Source: Rhizopus arrhizus (lineage: Eukaryota > Mucoromycota > Mucoromycetes > Mucorales > Rhizopodaceae). From it: a stretch of DNA of 64,000 nucleotides. Below, piece after piece: positions 48,986-60,974 of the stretch (within the stretch, counting starts at the first letter, position 1; every line of letters starts with the position of its first letter). The translations under genes and the position numbers were made by a program. Where the stretch lies: assembly GCA_024220505.1 (NCBI GenBank), contig JAKZZE010000005.1:124001-188000 (forward strand). Direction: 5' to 3'. The notes beneath the pieces were generated by a model. It saw only the letters and a list, made by a program, of their open reading frames with translations, ran no database searches and was not told the origin of the DNA.

Positions 48986-51900
48986 GATTTTACGTAGGAG
49001 CGTTGGGTATAGAATTGCAAATAGCATCCATCAAAATCTCAGTCACTCTACAGACATTCTTTTTGTTTTTCAATAGATTTTCTGGTAAAGCTTCCTTCAG
49101 TGGATCCATTTCCCAAGTCAATTGTATGTCACTTAAGGCATTGATGGACTCCATGGCAGATTGAAGAGTCATCCTTACATAATCTGCACAGGTATTTCTG
49201 GCAAAAGTAGACAGCATCCGAGTAGCCATATTTGTCCCACGGAATAATGTAGATTCTTGATCTGCATATAAGTAGATTATCAACTATCATCTCTTACTAA
49301 GTCATAAAAGAAAATCTTACCTGCAGAAGATACTTCGCGTTCCACAATAGCTTTCAACAGCGGCAAAATTTTATTTTTTGATTCAAACACATTCAACAAT
49401 ACCTCAGTAACATTAGGAGCATCAACTGCTGGACAGACATCACAAATAGATAAAGCAAGGTCCATATCTGATTCAACCAATAACTTTTCACGAGTAAATA
49501 TACAAAACGATTCATATTCACGCTTTTCTTTTCTTTTACCTCTACTAATTTCTCATATCGATCATTCACAATAGTATCTGCTAACGTATCAAATTGGGCA
49601 CCTGCATTAAGGATATTGGCCAGAACTTGCATAAAAGCGGATCTCATTTTTGGATCTTCGTGATATCCCATGGCTAAAGTAGATCTTAGCCCTACTTCCA
49701 CATTAGCATTTAATAAATTTGATATCGCATTGACTGCTGATTCCTTAAGTGGACCCCAATAGGTATCGGTTGTTTTTGAAAGCAAAGTAGATGTATGAAG
49801 GCCACGTCCAGATAGAGGCTGACTGTTTTCGGCCTTAAAGTATATTTTAGTTAAAATTATTACTATACAACAATATATGCATATACCTCATATCGATGAC
49901 ATCTTTCTAATAATTGAATAAAAAAGGTAAAGTACTTTTGAAACAACCTGCTTTTACTCATGGCTCTATCAGTATCACGAGATTGTTCGGATATCTGCAA
50001 AGGAAGTTTACGTAAAAGAGCAACAATAGCTTTCAAACAAATTTGATCTAAATCACGCTGAACTTCCTTGTTTTGTATATTGTTTATTTCAGTCGTCGAA
50101 CTCTTTGAAAGGTTGTGTTAATTATATACGTCTCTTTCATAAACAAACGTCTTACCGGATTGAAACTACTGGTCCATTCTATAATGATTTCAAGTAGCCT
50201 GTTTTTGACACGAACATCATCACGGATTATAATTTGGTCCATTTTTGACATGAGCGACTCGGTAAGATGGCACATCATGATCATAGTACGCATGGTTGTA
50301 TAGTTATTATGTGGTAAGCGATTGATGTAATTGATAAAGTATAGCACAATTGTACTAAAATCGACACTAACCAAGCAGTCATTTGCATTAACGAGTCTAT
50401 CCAACACCATTTTTAAAACAAGCACAGATTGTTCTACAAACAATGTATTTGTGCTATTGCATAAGACTTCTCCATTAGAACTAAAGCAGTTTTTCATTAT
50501 AGCCTCAATTTGACGAAAGAGAGTGGCATACAGCGCAGGAGAGAGGTCATTGCCAAGCGTATCTTTAACTGCTTCTCTGATCACTACATTTTCAGAAGTA
50601 AGCAACTCCACCATTTCTGTAATGAATTTCTCTGCAAGCAAGGCTGATTTAGTAGTAGGGGATCCAATACGATCAGAAGAAGCCGATTTGCTTTTTCTGC
50701 TGCCATCCTCATGTATATTGTCATCATCTGCATCAGTTGCTAGCCGACAACCACCCAGAGCAGCCAAGAATCCAGTATAGTTTTGCCATTCTGTCTGCTT
50801 TTCATCATCAATTTCTACTCTGCTGACAGGTACAGGAGAAGGAAGCATAGTGCTCATCGTGCTCCCGGCTGTTCTAACCGATGTCACCCTTAACTTATCA
50901 TGTCTAACTAAGCCTCCAATTTTTTTGACAGAAGATGATGTTGAGTATATAGTGGCTGTATCGCTAGTGTCTTTAAGTGTGTCCATACCGTATCGACTCA
51001 CGACCTGAGTCAAAATCCTCCATCTCTTCCAAACTTCCTCCCACGCCAACATATTTCCAGGCGTTGGCACAGTCATTAATCGCAAATATCTACGTAATCT
51101 CTTTTGCTGGGCCTTTCTTCCCACAAACAGTTGTTTACGCAATCCTCCCTTAGCCATTGGCTCCTCAGAACAAAGCCTTTCGTATATTTCGATATTGTAG
51201 TTATATGCATATGTACTTTGACTGCTTCTTGAAGAAGAATCACCAAATATACTGTCGCCATCTACTATTTTTGATTCTTTACATATGTAACCTAAGCATT
51301 TGACTGACTTTGAGCAGATATCTGGAATGGATGAGCACAATGATACGAGTAAGGCGACTTCAAGTGTGACCATGGCTTGATGGCGTTCATGAGAGTCGTA
51401 AAGATCATGTACAACACAGGATTCCTAAAAAGGGATATAAGTTGAGTATATGAGGCCAACATGTACTATATACATACAGAAACATCAATTAAAAAGGAAT
51501 TCCGGGCATCCAAAATATTGGAAAGTAGATCAAAGAGAGCGTTCATCAATTCTTCATTTTGTCGAGTATTATCGAGTATTTGTCGTGCAATGGATGAGAC
51601 AACTTGAGATGAAATTTTCCAAAAAGTAGACATGATAGAGTTGGACGGTCCCCAATGAATGATAGTTGAAGGATCATGTAGTTGAGTTAGACAATCCACT
51701 GCAGCCTGTCTCATACGTCTATCTTGATGCTTCATCAAATTGGCTATCGATGTCATGACCAATGTGTTTTCCTCTACTCGTACTTTTTCATCCGTTCCCT
51801 TTGGTAAGCACATGTCAATGAACCCGGCCCTTTTTTTTTCTCAGTTGTGTAACTTACCATCAGCACAGAACAGGGATCCATTCGAAACAGTTTAAGCATG

Positions 51901-53885
51901 GCTTGAAGTAAACAGGTTGTATTTTGCAGTCTCTTATCTGAATTGATAGTTTTTCTGGAACCAGAAGTCATACTGGATATCTCTGATCGTACGGCAAGTT
52001 CAATCTTTACAGTCTGTATAAGTATGCGTCTCAGTGGAGTACAGATTGCCCCGTACAGTGAATTCAGTGTTGTGTGCCAAGATAAAAGATGCTCTTCTGA
52101 TGCAATGTTTAAACAAGTGTTGACAAATGCTTGTCGAAATACTGTAGGAGCATCATCATCTAATAAAGTAGGTATGAGTGTATAAATTGCTCGTGAAGAA
52201 TTTAGTTGCAATTGAGCTAACAAATAATCTGAAGCCAGTGTTTGCTGGCTAATTGTATAACCCAAGCTCGAAGAAAGCGATTCAATTGCTAAAGGACGGG
52301 AAAAGTCCCATACTTTTTCTCGTAACACATCCTCAACATCTTCTGCAATATGTCGGAGTATTGTATCATCGTTTGGTGAAACGAATGAAGCAGCTTTGCA
52401 TAAATCAACATAACACGTTGCTGCAATTTCTTGTGTTCGTACAGACTCTAGAGCCTTTCTTAGTTGGCGAGGGAACCCAGTCTGACACAAAAAGTAAGAA
52501 AACATGTATATTTATGCTTTATCTATCCTCACCCTTCGATTTTGTAAACCTCTATCATCTAAAAATGCTTGTATTAAAAGATCAGGGGATAAAGTTAAAA
52601 GAATCGTTTGAAGTGGCCATAATACTGCCTTTTTACGAGAACTGTCTGCTGCAATATTACACATGTCAAAAAGTATTTCAGATCCTGCCAAGTTCTTTTT
52701 ATTGCTCACACAGATCTCTGCAAATTCAGCTGGCCGTGTTTCAATCCATTTCCAAATGGTAGCTCTCAACATTTTGGCGAATAACAATTTCCCTTGAATC
52801 TTCATATTTAAGAAATACGGGCTGAATTCTATATATAAATTAATAAGCTTTGAGCCATTATCCATCTTCAAATTTTACCTGTCAAGACAGTTTGCAATTT
52901 TGATGCATTCAAATTTGCAAAAGCCAAAATTCTTATTTCAGGGGGATTCAATTCTGAGTTTTCATTTGCAGCTACCAAAATATTGATGGCGTTTTTGATT
53001 TTCATATAAAACGAATTCCAATTACTCGAGCTAATATATCGAAGGACTTTCCCTGAGGCAGAGTAAACTTCTCGTATATAATCCATGGTTTGTGTATCCA
53101 CTTTGGATGCATTGACTACTGTGTCATTTGTATGTTCAGATGTCGACATGAGTAATTGATCACTGCGTTCTTCAATAACATGGAATTGATTCAAAAAGCG
53201 TCCCATTAGATTTAACAAAAATGATACCAAGACCTCATCAAGAGGTGGTGGATCAAATGAAGGATCTTCTTTAGGCTGATTCGGCATACTCTCTGAGTAG
53301 GCGCCGGTTGCTGCTGCTGCTGCTAATGCCTCTTCTGTCACATTTGTCTCTTCTGATAACTTTATTGTGCGCTTTTTATACCAATTCCAGTGATATTGCA
53401 AGCAAGCAGATAAAAGCCGAATTATAAAAAGCTGTGATTGTAGCACGTCCAGAGGAACATAAGCATCGGTAGTTGTCGAGGGTTGAATATCCTAACCAAA
53501 GCTATTGTGCTTAAAACATAAAACTCCAAAAGAAACCTTATGTAGTTTACCTTTGAAATGACTTCTAACACAAGCGCAAGTTGATTAACAACTACAGACA
53601 ATTTATAAATAGATAGCTCTATGATAGCTGCGACTGTAAGAACAAAAAAGAAAAAAAAAGGTAAGATTTATCTACGCTTTATATCTTCAATATGAAACCC
53701 GCCTGTTTGTTGCGTTAATGCATCCTGTTCTAAGCTTTCTATTGTAGTCCCTGTATTGTTTATCGGTAACTAAGCAACACATACAAAAAAGGTCAAGAAT
53801 AAAAGGGCATTTTGATTTTTTTATAGCTTACTCGAACTTCTATACGCTTAATTAAGCTAGCAATTAACTTGGCTTTGGCCCTCAT
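44844..53885 (-). CDS. IRA1: neurofibromin/IRA-type Ras GTPase-activating protein
   Basis: Large negative regulator of Ras that stimulates GTP hydrolysis. Nineteen exons: 53885-53832, 53769-53676, 53633-53551, 53491-52879, 52828-52533, 52481-51858, 51798-51478, 51424-50156, 50102-49887, 49833-49540, 49483-49321, 49261-48994, 48923-48143, 48084-47784, 47733-47618, 47563-47366, 47300-46809, 46739-46079 and 46024-44844; the sum is 2674 aa. The GAP domain lies around residues 1250-1600: arginine-finger loop TLFRGTNMATRM (about 1350) and VGGFVFLRLFNPAILTPE (about 1459). A Sec14/CRAL-TRIO segment (PVFYMVTRCLFADNVDYELL onward) and PH-like region follow, then the conserved WRARWMSLATSMTFQFNPS block (about 2287). 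Order and length match NF1 (2818 aa) and yeast Ira proteins. All introns are GT-AG; that at 48993-48924 has a 25-A run. Confidence 0.93.
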
Positions 53886-54974
53886 TCACAAGCAAAAAGG
53901 TGTAAAAGAAGGAGTGGGCTTTTAAAAAGTTTACTTATGCGAAAAAAAAAAAAGAAAAAAAAAGAAAGAAGTGAAAAAATGTAATAAAAAAAAAGTTGTG
54001 TAAAGGAGTTCGAGGGAAAAAAATAAGATAATATAAAGTGTGTTACAGGTATTACCTCTTTGATCTTTCAATGTCGTTTGTTTAACTTTGTTCTAAGTGC
54101 AAGTCGCAGTTTGATTCATGTGAAACTTGCTTTTTCTTCCATTTAAAAGAAAAAAGAAAACCTTTCCAGAATTGTCGGGTAAATTTTCCATTTTGAGAAA
54201 ATTCACGTAAAGTAAAAGCAGATCAGTACATATTGAATCAGAACAAGGTTGGCATTTTCATAAATAAAAGCTCAAGTGTAACCTCAAAGTAAGTTTATTT
54301 GATTTACTACAATATTTATTGAGCTCCTCCAAAAATTAACAAAAAGTATCTCCTGTTTCACTCAATTTGCAAAAAAGAAGTATGCCTTATTTGTACAACA
54401 AGATATCAGTATTTTGCCAACAATATGAAGCCGTAACATGTGCATTAATAGATGCTCTAGAACTTGAACTTGGACTGTGAGCTTGATGCATTGCAAGAAT
54501 TGTAACGTTTCATCCAGAAAAATGGATTCATGAGCGGAGTTTATGCAAAACAATTGACTGCAACTTGACTCCAATTAAAAACACACTAACGACGAACTAT
54601 TTCTTTATTTCTGTTGCATTACCCTTGAGCCTATTGCTCCTTATATTTATATACATTTGTTCTGATAATCTTCATATCACTTAAAGAATTACAACATGGC
54701 TATCTTTTGTTAAAGAACTATAATACGAAATGAGTTATATTTTGTAAACTTACTTTTCCTGTTAAGTTACAAAGCAAAAACTAACATTGTGAGCTAGATA
54801 CCATAGGCATCTCTATACTATGTTTTCCAAGTCTTTGAAGAAAATGTAAAAGTAATCGAGAAAAGAGGAATAAAGAATTACCTCGTTATGAGCTTACCTT
54901 TATGTAAACATCTAAATCTTTGAAAGATGAACTGTTTCCGCTGAAGCGTTTTTTTTTTTTTTTTTTTTTTTTTT
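53886..54974. other. upstream region of the RasGAP gene
   Basis: A/T-rich DNA with A-runs at 53940-53965 and a 24-T run at about 54951-54974. It holds the promoter of the RasGAP gene. No gene is supported. Confidence 0.5.
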
Positions 54975-55300
54975 GTAAAATCTTCTAGACACTCTTTGTT
55001 TTTGAAATCAAAATTTGCAATATCAAGTCTATTTTTGCTCGTATTAACGTCTCGTTGCCAAAATATTCCGCAAATTTTATTGTCCAGGATACTGTTGGCT
55101 AGCTTTACTTCATGCTCTAGTCTTTTTCTTTATAGCTTTTTTGTACAACAACTATTGCAAATCTATTCCAGATTGATAAGTCAGGATGGAGTTGAATAAT
55201 GACTCGAAAAGAAACAAACTTGGGAAGTCAATTATTCATTTATATCCACCTTGAGCGCAAAATGTAATAGAGCTTTCTGAACATGGTTAGTAAGAAAAAA
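54975..55300 (-). pseudogene. relic of a Fanzor/TnpB-like RNA-guided nuclease (C-terminal part)
   Basis: A single minus-strand frame spans this interval with four stop codons (at 55232, 55181, 55163 and 55130). Translated pieces are NHVQKALLHFALKVDINE, stop, LTSQVCFFSSHYSTPS, stop, LINLE, stop, ICNSCCTKKL, stop, RKRLEHEVKLANSILDNK and ICGIFWQRDVNTSKNRLDIA. In TnpB/Fanzor proteins the C-terminus has a DE-x-x-TS-x-x-C segment, a zinc ribbon, and WxRDxNAAxN, whose Asp is the third RuvC catalytic residue. Here NE-stop-LTSQVC, CNSCC...CG and WQRDVNTSKN (55060-55031) occur in that order and spacing. The gene is dead and its upstream part is missing. Confidence 0.6.
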
Positions 55301-55700
55301 AAAAATAAGAACTATAAATATAATAAGAAAAGCGACTATATAAATTTTACTACTGCATAAACTGCAGAAAAAGACGAGCTAATACTATTTATTTCAGTCT
55401 TTTTATACATATGTAATAATTGAGGAAATGAGAAAGGGATCTACATCCTGAAAATTTTAATTGAAATAAGCTTTAGGAGATACATATTACGCAATTTCAA
55501 TTAGCATTAGTCTAGTATACAGTTACATACAACTATACCTCTTTTTGGCCAAGATACACCTTTTTCAGAAAGTATTCGTATATTTTTGGAAAAAATTTCG
55601 TACACTCGAGAGAAAAAAACCGTATGGTGATGGAATAAACTTTGGGGCATTTTATTAAAAAAAATTCGCACACCTCTGCACTTTATTTCGTACAGAGGAA

Positions 55701-56245
55701 CTACAATGGTTTTTCATCTAAACAATCTTGAAATTTTGACTCGGAATATCGGCAGAGACCTTGTAAATCGCTAATGTAGATATTATTGCATGCTTCACCA
55801 ATTCTCGTTGTCAATGTGTCTTCCTTCAAAAGATTTTCTCTTTTCAGTTTACTCTTGCAAACTGACCAAAATTTTTCAATAGGATTAAGCTCGGGAGAAT
55901 ATGAAGGAAGATAAATGTAATCATAGCCTCTTTGCCCGATGAATTTGTGAATATCAACATGAGTATGAATAGGAGCATTATCCATAACGATATAATACCC
56001 TTTAAATTGCTCATGCCTGTCAAGTACATCCAAGGTTGCAACCACGAAGTTGAAGTAATGATTGATGCTAGTATCACCTTTACCCTTATTTTGCACAGGT
56101 GTAGCAGCTCCTCCAACTTTTCTTTACTTAGAAGATCAGGTTTTTTTTGGACGTCTTACGCTTATATTTATGACACCAAGGATGGTGATATTTCCTGCTT
56201 TCCTTTTCGGGACAATTACAATGGCTCGCTCGCCTTTTTTTGGCC
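55701..56245 (-). pseudogene. Tc1/IS630-like DDE transposase fragment
   Basis: Minus-strand frame with the second and third catalytic regions intact: YYIVMDNAPIHTHVD (second Asp) and YLPSYSPELNPIEKFWSV (Glu). Upstream in the same frame, NITILGVINISVRRPKKT and NKGKGDTSINHYFNFVVATL are separated by two stops (near 56134 and 56122). The N-terminal half with the first Asp is absent because the frame runs into the LINE junction near 56245. It is a different family from the transposase at 23.6-24.9 kb. Confidence 0.85.
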
Positions 56246-57960
56246 CAAGCTAGAGGACCTTTAGACCAAGCCCTTTGCCTAACAGAGATATGTAACATTC
56301 TCCGTCGCCACTATTGCATAACCCCAGTAATAGCATTCTTGGATATCAAGTCAGCATATGACACTGTGGATCGCCGCCAAATATGGCATACGCTAGAAAA
56401 AACAGCACCTATGGCGCTCATTATCCTACTACAAAACTTATTTGACTAGGTTCAAATAGAAGTGCTACTCAACGATGCAACATCTACACGCTTCTCGCCA
56501 GTCACCAGTGTCCTACAAGGGCCAATCCTCTCTCCGTTTTTGTATTCTATATACATTAACGAGTTGCCTCGCCTTCTGCGCCCACAACCTATAACCGCGG
56601 ATATTTCCCCTACCGAACTTATCCTTTGGTTGAACTGCCTCCTCTATGCTGACGATGTGGTTCTCATAGCTGCTAAGGCCGACATACCAAGCCTCCTCAA
56701 ATCTTGCGAAGATCATAAAGCTTGGGTACAGATGGAACCCAAGTAAATGTGTTATACTAAATCCAACGCAACCGTCTTCAAATTACACTCTCTATGGCGA
56801 ACCAATTCCAATGCAACCTTCATTTCCCTACCTTGGAATTCCCTTTCGCCCTGGTGGCTATCTCGATGCTGTTGCATTGGTCAATCAAATCAAGATCAAA
56901 GCCCCTGCCACTATGAACCAACTCTCAGCTATTGGTGTTCACCCTAAAGGCTTTTCTCCTCTCCTTGGTACCCGCTTTTACAGTTACATTGTTCGTGCTC
57001 AACTGGAATACGGCCTGGCCATTACCAAGATCACCACATTCCTTAGCAAATAACTGGAAGGTGCCCAAAACGTCTGTTTGCGTCGGATTTTCGGTGGCTC
57101 CCACACATCTTCCACCGCGGTAATGCTACATATGTCGAAGCTACCAACCATGCAGGAACGTGCTTATGCTCTACAATCTCAGTTCCTTCTACGCTCCCTT
57201 ACTCTTCCCGAAGATGCTCTGTTACACCATCTCCTTCCACATATACGCCAGCCCCGAAGCCACTTCCAATGGTACAGACGCTAGGTCTCCCATTTGGAAG
57301 AGATGCCTCCCTAACCCTGAGTCCCTAGATCGTCGCTCTTTAAAGTCGATACAACGAGACTACCGTCAAGGCAACCTCGATAATAAACATTCCACGCATG
57401 CCTCCGTTCTCCTTCAACACTGCCGCCCAACTATCTCTCTCGACCCTGTCCTATGGCTACCTATGTCCAAGTCTGAAAGAAGTCGTTGCATACGTTGGCG
57501 TCTGGGTTGGCTCCCTAGTGGTCGATACAAAGCCTGACCTCGACACCCTGGCCAACCCTTCACAAAAGCCCATACCATTCACTGTCTCTAGATGCACCGT
57601 AGACTCATGATGCCCGAAACCATCTCTGACCCATTGTCCTTCCTTTTAAATATGCTACCTACCAAGAAACCTCGCTCTCCTAACACAACACTCTCGTGGA
57701 CCATTCGCTGGCCAACTATATGCAAAATCCTATATGAACTCGATTACCTATATCACGCTAAGATCCCACCTATTCCGCCCACTCACCTTGGGCAAAGACT
57801 CTTAGAATGACTACCCTCTTTTCCTTCTCACTAGTGTGTTTTACCCTTGATCCCAAATGGGTTTTTTAGTCACCACTATCGTTCCTTTATGATCTGCCTC
57901 GGGCGGAAAAGATGTAATATTACAATCGTGCGCCCAATAGAAGTTTAATTATTTATAAAT
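56246..57960 (+). mobile_element. 5'-truncated non-LTR (LINE) retrotransposon, degenerate
   Basis: Plus-strand reverse-transcriptase pieces in shifting frames: RGPLDQALCLTEICNILRR, AFLDIKSAYDTVDRRQIW (catalytic Asp region), LQGPILSPFLYSIYINELP and LLYADDVVLIAAKADIPSL (the YADD box). Further on come FPYLGIPFRPGGYLDAVALV and VCLRRIFGGSHTSSTA, then a C-terminal piece ending LGQRLLE (57810). Stops and frameshifts make it inactive. The body is C-rich compared with the surrounding host DNA, a sign of a different origin. The element starts inside the RT domain, the usual 5' truncation of LINEs. Its 3' end lies near 57960, after TTTATAAATAAAAAT. Confidence 0.85.
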
Positions 57961-58093
57961 AAAAATCTGTTTAATCGTACCTCATGTATCCTTTTTTTGC
58001 AGGAAAAAATAATAATTCAATCTCAGTCTTAGCCCATGTCAAGAGTTTCCCCTTTCCAACTCTACCACTTTATTCAAAAAATAAAGCTTGTCA

Positions 58094-60144
58094 ATGATTT
58101 TCGTTCAAAATAGCTTAAGATCCTGCAAAAATCGCTTTACTTTTAGATCACTATCCACAACAACAAGTGTTATCAAAGAAGGTTGGGAAGCTGTTATTGG
58201 AATTGAAGTTCATGCACAAATCAATACAAAAACAAAATTGTTTTCAGGTTTTATAAGAAATATGCTTCCATAAGAAAAATGGAAATGTCTAAAGCTTTTT
58301 GTTTGAGTCTAGATTCTTCAACTTCATACAACGATCAGGTAAATGCTCATGTTTCAGCCATCGATGCAGCCTTTCCTGGTGTACAACCTGTAATAATAAA
58401 AACATACGCGTTACTTCTATAAGCAAACTGAAACATATAACAACACCATAGAGACTTAACCAACATGCTGTTGAACTCGCTGTTAAAACAGCACTTGCAG
58501 TTAATGGACAGATTCAAAAGAAATCAGCATTTGATCGTAAACATTACTTTTACCCTGATTTGCCACAAGGGTACCAAATTACACAACAAAGAGGTTTGTG
58601 CTAACGAAAAAATTGCAAGTGTAAAATATGCTAAATCCTTCTTGGTAGAACCCATCGCTAGAGGTGGATTCATTTTTTTGACAGAGGACGATGGAGCCAA
58701 TCAGGCAATTAAGATTGGTATACATCAAATACAGCTTGAACAGGATACAGGCAAAAGCTTTCATGATATGCGACCGGGCGAAACATTGCTAGATTTGAAT
58801 AGAGCAGGCATTGGATTAATGGAAATTGTGACAAAACCAGACCTAAGGTAGTTTCACACTCAAAGAAGAAAAAAGTTCATTAAACCACTCTTTTGGATTA
58901 AATATACAGATCTTCTTATGAAGCAGGCTTATTAGTCAAAAAATTACAAAATATATTACAGTGGGTTGGGTCATCTAAAGCTAGTTTAGAAGAGGGGTCC
59001 ATGCGATGCGATGTTAATGTATCCGTTCGAAGAAAAGGACAAGAGACATTTGGTACTCGCTGTGAATTAAAAAATCTGAACCGTGTTCGTATTCTTTCGA
59101 TGGCTATTGATGCGGAAATTAGACGACAGATTGAAATATTAGAAAATGGTGGCAAGATTGTTGTAGAAACACGAAGATATGATGAGGAAAAAGACATTAC
59201 ATATAGACTGAGAAGTAAAGAAGACGCTCCAGATTATAGATATATGCCAGAACCAGACCTTCCTCCACTTGTTCTATCACAAGTACATTTACGATTGTTG
59301 TTATTCAATGTAACTAATACGCTTTTTTTGGACCTTTAGGAATATATTGATAACATTGCAAGTAGTTTACCTGAATTGCCCGATCAATGCTTTGAAAGGA
59401 TAACAAAATTCTATGGCTTAAACAAGCTGAGCGCAGATTTATTACTACACGAATATAAATGCATTGACTATTTTGAGAAAGCAAGTACTAAAAAAGCCAT
59501 TCAATTTCTTCCAACTAAATTAAGTAACAATGCTATAGGTTTGTGAAGGAAGAAACCCCAAGATTGTAACAAACTGGACATTAAATGAATTATCTGGTGT
59601 CCTGGCTTCAAATAATATTTCTTTTCAAGACAATCCTATTTCTGTACAACGCTTTGGGAAGCTAATTGACCTTGTGCAGAACGGCACAATTACAGGTAAA
59701 CAAAAGAAATAAACAAATGATAGACATTTTTATACTAATTGGCTAAGTTATATAGGAAAGACGGGTAAAGAGGTTGTAAAGTTAATGGTGAAGGATACAA
59801 GAGATCCCTTAGAAATTATAAAAGAAAAGAACTGGATTAGAATTGTTGACAAAGATGCACTCCAAATTATTTGTAATGAGTTGGCTTCTAAGCATGTGGA
59901 AAAGGTATACATAAAAAAAAGGAAAAAAAACCCCCCCCCGTTTTTGAAGCTTATTCGTTTTTGTCTCTAGGCGAATGCTGTAAAAAACGGGGATGTAAAA
60001 TTATTCAAATTCTTTCTTGGTCAAGCTATGGGTCGTACAAGAGGCATGGCCGACCCCAACATATTAAATCAAGTGTTGAGCAGCACATTTGGATGGAATA
60101 GTTATGAAGAGCTAGTTGACAATAGCAAGAAGTGCAAGAAATAA
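58094..60144 (+). CDS. GATB: mitochondrial glutamyl-tRNA(Gln) amidotransferase subunit B
   Basis: Subunit B (Pet112) of the GatCAB/GatFAB complex that converts Glu-tRNA(Gln) to Gln-tRNA(Gln) in mitochondria. Nine exons: 58094-58247, 58313-58389, 58452-58593, 58649-58847, 58910-59282, 59340-59484, 59549-59695, 59756-59904 and 59971-60144 (519 aa). The N-terminus ([20 protein letters not shown]) is a presequence. Core motifs: [103 protein letters not shown] and [16 protein letters not shown]. The tail domain ends with [20 protein letters not shown]. The sixth intron (59485-59548) is chosen to keep frame with [13 protein letters not shown]. Its last intron contains a run of nine C. Confidence 0.95.
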
Positions 60145-60358
60145 AGGTTTTAGTTTCGTTTATTTTCTGTTTACTGCAAAAGTTTTGTTCTTCCTTATGT
60201 ACAAACTATCTTTTCATTCTCTTTTTTTCTTCTATTTTTTTCTACAAGAATCTGATGATTTCTATTTCATGACGTATCTTTGGAAGCTTATTATGCTTAC
60301 TCGAAGTTTCTATAGCTGCATAAAATATACTACAAAAGGCAACTCCGCAAAGTCTGAT

Positions 60359-60371
60359 TTCTGGATTCTTC
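60359..60371 (+). promoter_or_regulatory. heat-shock element upstream of Hsp20
   Basis: TTCtgGATtcTTC matches the three-unit TTCnnGAAnnTTC consensus with one mismatch. A further GAAgtTTC pair lies at 60303-60310. Both are within 155 bp of the Hsp20 start, the expected place for Hsf1 binding. Confidence 0.6.
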
Positions 60372-60383
60372 TTTGACAAAAGA

Positions 60384-60391
60384 TATATATA
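60384..60391 (+). promoter_or_regulatory. TATA box of Hsp20
   Basis: TATATATA sits 12 bp after the heat-shock element and 65 bp before the ATG, a layout typical of inducible fungal promoters. Confidence 0.55.
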
Positions 60392-60455
60392 GACAGCTAG
60401 GTTCTCACAATCAAAGGTTCCTCAGTTCATTATATCAATTAACAATTTATCAACT

Positions 60456-60974
60456 ATGGCTCTTACAAACCGATTCTTTACTGACGCTTTCCGTGATATG
60501 CACCGTGCATTCTCACTTTTGGAAGACCCCAACTTCTTTGATGATGCTCGTCGCTCTTTGGGTTCCGCTAGCAACTTAGGTTCCTTAAGTCGCTACCCTG
60601 CTACGGATATTCATGAGACATCTGAGGGTTATGAGTTGCATGCTGAATTACCTGGTTACGACAAGAACAACATTCACATTGACATTACGGACGATCGTAC
60701 CTTGCTTCTTAGTGGTTCCATCCAAAGTCAGCGTGAATCTTCTTCAGATGATGGTCAACAGCAGCAACAACAAACTACAACTGTATCCAAGGACGTTAAG
60801 TCACCTACTAAATGGTTGGTAAATGAAAGAGTCTCTGGAAGCTTCCAAAGATCCTTCAGCTTCCCTGCACCTGTTGACTCTTCCGGTATCAAGGCTTCTT
60901 TTGAAAATGGTGTTTTGAAGGTACTTGTACCAAAGGCCGCTAACCAAGGCAAGAGACGTATTCAAATCGATTAA
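60456..60974 (+). CDS. HSP20: small heat-shock protein (Hsp20/alpha-crystallin)
   Basis: ATP-independent holdase chaperone. Intronless, 172 aa. A 45-residue N-terminal arm precedes the alpha-crystallin domain (PATDIHETSEGYELHAELPG, GYDKNNIHIDITDDRTLLLS). A Gln-rich insertion loop (QQQQQQTTT) lies in the middle. The conserved GVLKVLVPK strand ends the domain (about 155), followed by the I-x-I motif IQI at the C-terminus that mediates oligomerisation. Lack of introns and the HSE/TATA arrangement upstream fit strong heat induction. AATAAA-like sequences follow at 61040-61058. Confidence 0.97.
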   Translation: MALTNRFFTDAFRDMHRAFSLLEDPNFFDDARRSLGSASNLGSLSRYPATDIHETSEGYELHAELPGYDKNNIHIDITDDRTLLLSGSIQSQRESSSDDGQQQQQQTTTVSKDVKSPTKWLVNERVSGSFQRSFSFPAPVDSSGIKASFENGVLKVLVPKAANQGKRRIQID

